Shown: positions 56,801 to 64,000 of the stretch, one piece after another
Layout: the number at the start of each line of letters is the position of its first letter
How positions within the stretch are numbered: position 1 is the stretch's first letter
Assembly: GCF_963676685.1 (NCBI RefSeq)
Contig: NC_092344.1
Span: 40,740,589 to 40,804,588 of the forward strand
Direction of reading: 5' to 3'
Source: Mytilus edulis
Taxonomy: Eukaryota; Mollusca; Bivalvia; Mytilida; Mytilidae
Length of the DNA stretch: 64,000 nucleotides
Position numbers and translations under genes: made by a program
The notes under the pieces: generated by a model
Database searches by the model: none
Told to the model about the DNA's origin: nothing
What the model saw: the letters and a program-made list of their open reading frames with translations, nothing else

Positions 56801-58312
56801 TAGGGGTACATCAGTCATCATCGTATAACAATTTTAAAAGGAACAATTTAACAGATTAACAATTTAAACCTCTTCAAATCTCTCTTCTCTTCTTCATACA
56901 CAGACAGCCATTCCTAAATACAAATTCTAACACAACTGGTATTATTTTGGAGGGAATGTTCATCATCAATTCTCGTCCACTTGGTTACCACGTTTCCTTT
57001 CTTCAATATGCCAGTTTCTTATTCGACAGATGGGTTCTCAATTTCTATGCACGGTACAATGCTTCTGAAATACATGTTCTTTTTTATGATCCTTAAAGAA
57101 ATGGTCCTAGCCCAAAAGATGTGGAACGTGCACGCAGAGATCTGGGTCACCAATATCATCTTGAAATTTCTGACTCAATATCTATTTTTTATTTAACCCC
57201 TCTTTCTTCTAACTGACAAAAGTTCCTTTTCAACAGACAAAACAAAAGAAAGCTTGTACAGTATCTTTCAGTTAAATTTTTAGAACTTTCAAAGTCACAT
57301 GATTTTGTTTTTGTTGCAACAGGGTGTTTTGAAGGTAACAACAAGGACAATGCCATCTGTGTTCTTGAAGGAGTTAAATTTGAATATTCAAAGGCTAATG
57401 GAAATCATGAAGAAAGTGACAGCAGAGTATGGTTGCATACCTCCGCATCTCCTTGTTCAAATATTTTGATTTATAGTCCTGATACAGATGTTTGTTTTGT
57501 AGGTTTACCTCGGTCTATAGATTCTCTTAAAAATAAACCTATTTTCATGCAACTGAAGGACAGCAAATTCAAGGAAAAAAAATACCTTGACATGAACGCA
57601 TTAAGTAGTGAGATAGCAAATGATCTCTTGTTACAAAATATTGAAAACCTTCATAAATGCCTACAAACTCTTTTCATTCTATCTAGTTGTGACTATCTCT
57701 CTTTTTCTTCAGAGGATTTACTAAAAGAATAGTTTTTGTTCTCCTCTAGATCTTATATTTAATGCGTTTCCCTCAGTTTTAGTTCGTTTCCCCGATTTTG
57801 TTTTTTGTCCATGGATTTATGACTTTTGAACAGCGGTATACTACTGTTGCCTTTATTTGACAACTTTAGGAAACACTGCCATTTCATATCAGGTACATAA
57901 TTTCCAGGTTCTCTTTCTGAAAATACTCCCAATGGTCTTTTGGCATTTTACAGACTTATTGGTACATTATACATCTTGAAGCATAGGACAGCATGTCCTG
58001 AAAACATTTCTTCACCAAAAAACCTTTTCATTCTTTTAAAATCCCATGAAAAAGACAGCTTACAAACTGATTTAGATTCCCTAGAGAAGATCAGAGAAAA
58101 AATCTGGGATCGCATCATCAATGAAGATGAGATGATGCCTACAGCTGAAGCATCAGAATTTCACTGGATGCGTGGTTGCTGGGTATCTGACATGTGGGAC
58201 AAAGCCCTACATTCATCTGTCACACTTCTTAATCCTATGCACTATGGATGGGAAATGAAATTGGATTATGGCTTGTCTATAAAATGGGATACTGCAGAAA
58301 ACTATTCTCGAG

Positions 58313-58804
58313 TTGAACATAGTCCTTTTTCTTACTAAAGGATGCAATTGTAAAACAGGCTGTGTCAACAACAGATGTTTATGCAGGCGGAAAGGCAATG
58401 TTTGTGGTCCTGGTTGTTCTTGCACTCTTTGCAAGAATACTTCAGCTTCTACATCTTCACAAAGTTTGTCTGTACAAGTGTCAGTTGATATTCAATGTTT
58501 TCCTCAATCTCCTGATATTCAATTTCTTCCTCAATCTCCTGATATAAAAAATAGTACTGGTTATTCAAACTACACAAACATTGGAGACCATCATACCTGG
58601 AATGAAAATGAAGACCTGTCATGTAAAAACTTTGACAATAGCATAGAACTACAGAATGCTTTTGAGGATACAGAAATGTTTACATATTACAATGAAAATG
58701 GAATTATTAATTCATTATTCTTATCAGAATTTGAAAGTGTAGGTGAAATCCTGTATGATAATGACCTGACACTGCAGGAGATTGATTTTCTAGATTTTGT
58801 GTAA
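58313..58804 (+). pseudogene. CXC (tesmin/TSO1-type) domain and C-terminal tail
   Basis: The last frame of the nuclease/CXC gene. CNCKTGCVNNRCLCRRKGN followed by CGPGCSCTLC gives the Cys spacing of one CXC unit, which in other proteins binds zinc and often DNA. The tail is Ser/Pro-rich with two near-identical blocks (FPQSPDIQFL/LPQSPDIKNS) and an acidic end. It is one base out of frame with the segment before it. Confidence 0.8.
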
Positions 58805-58849
58805 AAAACAACTTCATCAGTTAAATCTACCAACATGTTTAAAGTTTAC

Positions 58850-60470
58850 ATTCTGTTGGTCAGCAGTGTAACGATTAATGAATGAAGGACTCAAATGACG
58901 TCACAGCGAGAAGGAAATAAAGGGAGTTACAAGGTTGGTATTTCCCGCGTTTATCGACACCAATATTTACCACCAGTGAGGTGTGGAATTCATTGAAGGC
59001 TTCATATAGTCTTTATTCCCACCTTGCATTTCCTCTTTAAATAGTCTATTTGCTAAGTACCGATTCGATTATATATTAAAAACCAATAAAGGTAGATTCT
59101 ACAAAGACCCTTGAATAGCATAATTATACCAAGACACAGTGTGTGCATACTGTAGCATTAATGAATGGATTGAACTGAAAAGTCTTCTTGGAATAGATAT
59201 GTTCTTTCCGCATCTTTATCTGCAATCTAAATGCCCTTTCCGAAGAAAGCAGCTTGAGTTTACAAGTTGGATCTTTGATTTTAAAACCTCTTCCCTGTTA
59301 GAATGTCTCATCAAGATTCGAGTTGAAATATGGTTTTCATTAAGCTTAAGCACTTTTGACCATTTTTTTCTTTTAATTTATTGAATGATTAATTGTTGCT
59401 TACTTACTATCCAGTGACAAATATTTCATGCATGTTCAGGAAGAAAAAATATTAATAATACGTACATCTTGTGATAAGGATTGTACGGTATTTAGGTCAG
59501 GAAATGTTTATTGCCGCTGGAAAACAATGGTATGTTATATAGGGACATAAATTTTACCCTGCAACAGGCCTACTGTGTAGCCCTCAAAGAGTTGTTGCAA
59601 GGGTTTTTAACGTGCGGAGAGAGTGAAATTATGGAGCATAGGATTTTGAATGTAACAGAGGATAATGCAATTGCAGATGAATTGGTGGATACTTGCCGTT
59701 TGTTTAAAGTTCAGTGGCAAGTATTTCTTGCATCTTTTGCATACAGATGCTGTCCTAGAGAATCGGACGTAGGTTACCACTTCCGTCGTATCTTATATGA
59801 AATCAGCAATTTAATACACTGTTTCAATGCTTTTTTGTGTGTTTTATTTTGTTTTTGGACGAGGGGGGGGGGGGGGGGGCTGTCCATGTACTGATGTCAT
59901 GTCATGAATCACTACCAATATCCTTTGTTTCACTATTATGTTGTTTATTTATAGTAATATTAATCTTTAGAATAGAGACTGAATACATCTATATAATAGT
60001 CTAGAATTTAAACAAACTTGTACAATGGGCAATTGCCTCTATAAAAAGAGCATTTCGTAATCGCTTACTCATTAAAGTTAACACGCCCAGTATCACAGTC
60101 TTTTTTGTACTTCACAGAAATTTTTAAGATAAAAAATCAACGTTTAATTTTTATCAAATTCGTAAAACATTTCAGACTGCCATGTGTGTGCCCATTACAT
60201 GCATCTTCATATTTTCTTTTCGTATAAATAAAGATAATTATCAAAATTTTAATATATAAAGTATCGTGTTGCAAATAAAATGTGTCCATACACCTTAACA
60301 TCAAATCAATACAAAATTTAAAATACCTTATCACGTTAATTGTTTGAACATCAGCTATTAAATTATATATTACTTAGTAATCGCCTATATGAATGTAATT
60401 CTTTGACGCCATAATTGATTTTGTACAAACATTACATGGTGGTGTAGAACCTACTGGGATTTTTCTTTTC
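58850..60470. other. Intergenic stretch with repeat copy and G run
   Basis: 59390-59640 is a second copy of the repeat at 22180-22560. An 18-G run is at 59862-59879. A CRE-like TGACGTCA occurs at 58897. The short open frames at 59139 and 59511 have no recognisable features. Confidence 0.5.
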
Positions 60471-60477
60471 CAAAATA

Positions 60478-61563
60478 ATGTCTCTTGATCCGGATTTCTA
60501 CGTGGATTCAGCAACAGCTTGCTTTCTTGCATGTTTTGGGAACACATGTGAGAATCATGAATTTGAAGACGCCTTAGAAAATAGGGAATTATGTAAATAT
60601 AGAATTTTACAAATAAGAATTATTCTTGGAATAGTTTTTAATATCATCGGATTTATAGCTGTGGTTGTGGTAAACAATGAAACTTACAAAGAAAGCAACG
60701 CTGCTTTAGGATTCTTTATCCTCATTGTGACATTTATACTGATTTATTATGGGGGGTTTTTAGGTATTACTTGCCTGTTACGAGAAGTGTTTCAACACTT
60801 TCGCAACGACGAAACGGAGACAGGTTTGAGGGTTATGATAATTTATAGAGTACTTGAAATAGAATTTGATATATTTGTATTGTTCTACAGTCTTATTCTG
60901 TCAGAATGGGAGATGACGAATTTCTCAATAGCCACAACCATACTTGCAAGTATAGATATCGGTGCGTCGATTAGTGCATTATTGAAAAACTTGTATGACA
61001 CGAAACACCGAACTTTTTCTATTTTATTAATTATTATATTTGTATTCTCACTATTACTTTGTTGGTGTGGTTGTTTTTGGGTTTGTTGCAATATAAAAAA
61101 GGAATTGCTGACTGATGTAGAGAGAACCGCGCAAGAAGTAGCTCCGGCACAAACAACAGAAGATCTAGACCAGACACAACCAAAAGAAGGCCCGACACAA
61201 CCACAAAAAGAAAGGCAGGAAGTTGCCAATCAAAGTTTGTTTGGACATGCGTGTGATATATGTACAAGCTTTTGGTCACGACTAGTAATTGTACCGCCTA
61301 CGTACGCGTCATTGGCTACCATTTTAATAGGTCATTTGGATAATAAACCACAAGTAGACAAAGATATAGAAATTTTACGCAAATGTAACGATAAAAAAAG
61401 TACCAAAGAAATTTATAAAGAATTAAAAACGGAATTGGAGTCGGTTAATGAAGCTGCATATTCAAAAGTTGTCATCTCCTTTGGTCTGGGGGTTGTGGAC
61501 AATGACATTGACGTTGTTAAGTTTTACATGTCCAAGACAATTGAAAAAGAAAGTGAGAAATAA
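60478..61563 (+). CDS. Multi-pass membrane protein, function unknown (single exon)
   Basis: 361 codons from ATG 60478. The N terminus has several Cys (ACFLACFGNTCE). Four or five hydrophobic segments follow at about residues 48-66, 78-102, 132-150 and 180-205, the last ending in the Cys-rich LLCWCGCFWVCCN. A Gln/Thr/Pro/Glu-rich linker (about 215-250) leads to a soluble part (VIVPPTYASLATILIGHLDN, then charged helices). I know no family for it. The frame stops at 61561-61563, but the next 235 bases continue as coding in another frame (see next entry). An A-rich run at 61548-61565 suggests a one- or two-base slip. There is no intron. Confidence 0.72.
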   Translation: MSLDPDFYVDSATACFLACFGNTCENHEFEDALENRELCKYRILQIRIILGIVFNIIGFIAVVVVNNETYKESNAALGFFILIVTFILIYYGGFLGITCLLREVFQHFRNDETETGLRVMIIYRVLEIEFDIFVLFYSLILSEWEMTNFSIATTILASIDIGASISALLKNLYDTKHRTFSILLIIIFVFSLLLCWCGCFWVCCNIKKELLTDVERTAQEVAPAQTTEDLDQTQPKEGPTQPQKERQEVANQSLFGHACDICTSFWSRLVIVPPTYASLATILIGHLDNKPQVDKDIEILRKCNDKKSTKEIYKELKTELESVNEAAYSKVVISFGLGVVDNDIDVVKFYMSKTIEKESEK

Positions 61564-61798
61564 ATTCTTGCGAGCAGAAATAGGTATTTGCAGAAGCAAA
61601 CCGCCAACTGAAAAAGGTCAAATGTATAATGATTTAACAACTTTCATACGAAAAATATGCACAGAAGAGAAACATTTTGACATAGACACACCTACATTTG
61701 ACAGTATCGATGGTGGCAATGAGGAAGTTTTGGACAAGTTAACCTTACGTATTCAAAACTTCATTCAACAAAACTCTGCCAGGTCGGACAACACATAA
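61564..61798 (+). CDS. Out-of-frame C-terminal extension of the membrane protein
   Basis: In the +1 relative frame the sequence reads NKFLRAEIGICRSKPPTEKG, then helical charged sequence ending IQNFIQQNSARSDNT and a TAA at 61796-61798. AATAAA follows at 61805. Codon use and amphipathic pattern look protein-like, and the polyA signal sits right after this stop, not the earlier one. I infer a frameshift (assembly error or real lesion) near 61550-61565. Confidence 0.55.
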
Positions 61799-61804
61799 AA
61801 CCTT

Positions 61805-61810
61805 GAATAA
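61805..61810 (+). terminator. Polyadenylation signal of the membrane-protein gene
   Basis: AATAAA seven bases after the downstream stop codon at 61796-61798. Confidence 0.55.
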
Positions 61811-63554
61811 AAACAACTACATTCATGATTTCTATTATCCAAGAGGAGTATTAATTTTACTTCTCAAATGTTATGTTCTATTACCTCTAGATTTCTGTAT
61901 TTGTATTGTAGCGCATGGGCTAATCAAGATATTCATTTCCGGTAAAATTGTCTATAACGCCTTGAGCTCTTTCAGGATGAGATATTTAAGTGGTTTTTTT
62001 TTATATTTTGTGACTTAATAATATCAATAAAAAAATATTATTTCTGTCTGTTATTAGTACTTATTACGCATCGAAGCGGATATTTTCCACAGCCTTTTCG
62101 AATGTAATTATCGATTAAAGGGGCACTAGCTGTCAAATTCATATTCACCGATTTAACTAAAGTTCTCATATTTGATTTATAACCATGTAAACTATTTATC
62201 CAAATACAAAAAAGTCTAAAATAAACAATTGCAGCATGAGCTCGATAAGATGTATCTTCGTTTCTTGTGTATTTCAGTCTTGACGCCATCTAATGAACTA
62301 TCGAGTTGATCTCCGCAGACTTGCTAAGGTCAAATAAGCGATATAAACATAAATAGATGTAGAAAGCAAACTCGTGTATTTGGATTTAACTATGTCTGTT
62401 TAATTTCATGTTATAGATTATAAAAAAAACTTTTCTGTGGATCGATTCACTCAATCAAAGGATTTACCTTTATTTCACTTTCAATGTTGAAATTCTTTTC
62501 ATTCAAATAACCGAACACGCTCAGTTCATGCGTTATCTCTAGGTAAGGGGTTAAATAGAAGTTTACAGTTCTTGCCCATTCGTTTTTGATGTGTTTTGTC
62601 ATTTGATTTTGCCATGTTATAATGAACTTTCCGATTAGATTTTCCTCGGAGTTTAGTATAAGAAATATCATCAAAACTGAATTATCATTTAATGATTTAG
62701 AAGAGATCAGTTCAAATATGTTTCTTAATTTTAAGTTTCATTGTTCAATCATTCAAAAAGATTGTTTCTGTATATGTCCTTGTATATGTATGTTTTCTCG
62801 GTCAGATCCTTTGTATATTGGCCTTTGACTCTTCGAGTTTCTGTGATAATACAGCCATTTAATAACGCTTAAAGTATCTAAAATTTATATATTAGTAATA
62901 TAACCTAATTAACAAAAAGGTTATTTAGTTCTCATTTCTTCCCGTATAAAACTGTTCTATTGAATTATGGAATCTAATAGAAATTTATAATTTCCCTCTC
63001 TGAATCTTTCCACGGTCAGTAGATTAATTTGCAATTACAGGTGCGCAGTAAGTACCCATATGGTTCTTACTAATATAAGATAATGAGATGTTGTATGATC
63101 GCAATGAATCATCTATATAAACGAATTTGATGTATGCGGGATTTAAGCATACGTAGGCGACCTAACGGCCTTCAACAACAAGAAACCCCTCTAAAAATAT
63201 AGCCCCGACATGGCAAAACGTTCAAACAATCGATGGCCTGATTTATGACAATACAATAAAAGTTAACCAATCGACAGAAAGTATCAAACAACAACCACTG
63301 AATTACTTTGGAAAGGCCCATTTAGAATGGGCGGTGTTACATATTTCGGTCGCAACTGAAATCTAGTTCAAGGCCAAGAACAATAAATCATAAATCATGT
63401 CTCAAATAATGGTTAATGTATCAACTAGCTGTAATAATTTAGTGGAAATATGGCTCAATCAAACTGAGCAAATGATGACATTGTACAATGCCTAAATAAA
63501 AGTGCATAATATTGACAGAATGGAGGACCATAAGTTTTTGTAAATGTGTGCCAA
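61811..63554. other. Intergenic stretch with one repeat fragment
   Basis: 62575-62660 matches the TTCGTTTTTGATGTGTTTTG mussel repeat. No other supported feature; the short frames are AT-rich and unremarkable. Confidence 0.45.
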
Positions 63555-63840
63555 CAAAATTGAGAACGGAAACGGGGAATGTGTCAACAGACAACAACCC
63601 GACCACAGGGCAGAAACACCAAATCTACAATTATGAGTCTTCAACACGGAGAAAATCCAACACCCGGAGGCGGGCCTTAGCTGGTCCCTAAACAAAATTA
63701 TGTACTAGTTCAGCGAAAATAAGCGTCACATATATTTCTGAAACATAAATAAACCTAGTAAATTAGAAAAAATACAAGACTAACAAAAGGCATACGCTCC
63801 TGACTAGGGACAGGCGGAAATATGCCGTCCAGAACTCGAC
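63555..63840 (-). repeat. Mussel interspersed repeat, reverse copy of 31827-32153
   Basis: Carries GACAACAACCCGACCACAGG, AACACCCGGAGGCGGGCCTT and CTCCTGACTAGGGACAGGCG, the complement of blocks at 31827-32153. Nothing is recognised after it. Confidence 0.78.
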
Positions 63841-64000
63841 TAAACCGGTTGTAAGATTAATCTTATTTACCAAAACAGTTTTAGTTGTGTTTTAATTTAT
63901 CAAAACAAACTCAACGTATCAATCGCACCAATGTATAAGAGTATCTACTTGTTAGTCACATAACCTATCCCTAAGGTTTATGTTCTTTTAAGTAAAGGCA

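Larger units (their letters stand above)
54688..58804 (+). pseudogene. Zinc finger + FEN/XPG-like nuclease + CXC-domain protein, disrupted
   Basis: Member of an expanded, uncharacterised invertebrate family that I recognise by layout. 54688-55118 is an exon (acceptor TTTAAGCAG, donor AAG|GTAAAT) with CGIC ... HYDNC, a C-x2-C...H-x3-C zinc finger. 55296-55483 and 55560-55870 are coding-like pieces. 55900-56400 reads KTHFIPHPEENIFFWSRRLQ and GFHGTSVQIVEPLP. 56936-57732 has ESDSRVW, SPDTDV and SSCDY, matching the acidic motifs and GCDY of FEN1/XPG-type nucleases. 57905-58330 and the CXC domain (GCNCKTGC ... CLCRRKGNVCGPGCSC, 58329-58430) follow. Breaks: a 2-base shift at a GT run (54905), stops at 57094 and 57216, a frameshift at about 58325, and repeat insertions at 56535-56800 and 57745-57870. 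Nuclease activity is inferred from motifs only. Confidence 0.82.

Overview
The window looks like nuclear DNA of a marine bivalve, most likely a mussel of the genus Mytilus. It is AT-rich, has long introns with GT/AG borders, and is packed with interspersed repeats of the kind I know from mussel genomes and transcripts. Examples are repeats carrying the GACGAAACGCGCGTC core, the 'CTCACCTGGTCCAAAGGGCC' family and the CCCCGCTTTAAAAAAGGGG tandem family. The species call rests on remembered repeats, not on a search.

Layout. 1-1,800: two small minus-strand exons of a gene running off the left edge, and a 3-copy 132-bp tandem repeat. 1,820-14,750: a giant inverted-repeat (foldback) element built of CGACT-type minisatellite and a 194-bp satellite. 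Its left arm has been invaded by a 1.0-kb TIR element and by a very young Ty3/gypsy retrotransposon (8.3 kb, LTRs differing at 2 of 673 bases). That retrotransposon has protease, RT, RNase H, integrase and two chromodomain-like segments but no gag. 15,000-19,100: a degraded L1-like LINE inside a bivalve repeat, itself interrupted by a hammerhead-ribozyme repeat. 19,900-24,970: a hAT remnant and a RecQ-helicase pseudogene. 25,549-31,552: a 6-kb structure with 28-bp TIRs, carrying inside it a FLYWCH/MULE transposon. 32,000-41,200: mostly repeats, two MITE-like elements and one possible exon.

41,220-45,057 holds the best host gene candidate, a two-exon minus-strand gene for a secreted protein of 224 residues. 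A jockey-type LINE remnant sits in its intron. 45,600-54,600: a 443-bp near-perfect palindrome, 168-bp higher-order tandem repeats, a retrozyme-like dimer with two hammerhead motifs, a BEL/Pao integrase remnant, a 666-bp TIR element and a long hairpin. 54,688-58,804: a broken member of an expanded invertebrate family that joins a zinc finger, a FEN/XPG-like nuclease region and a CXC (tesmin-type) domain. 60,478-61,798: a single-exon gene for a multi-pass membrane protein of unknown function, with a reading-frame break near its C terminus. The rest is repeat-rich intergenic sequence.

The most interesting hidden layer is catalytic RNA. Five sites carry hammerhead-ribozyme architecture (CTGATGA core, short stem II, GAAA, palindromic stem III, matching stem I strands). 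At 49.4-49.9 kb two of them flank a unit of about 363 nt, as expected of a small retrozyme that circularises through self-cleavage. Otherwise the window reads as a dense nest of transposons within transposons, with few host genes.
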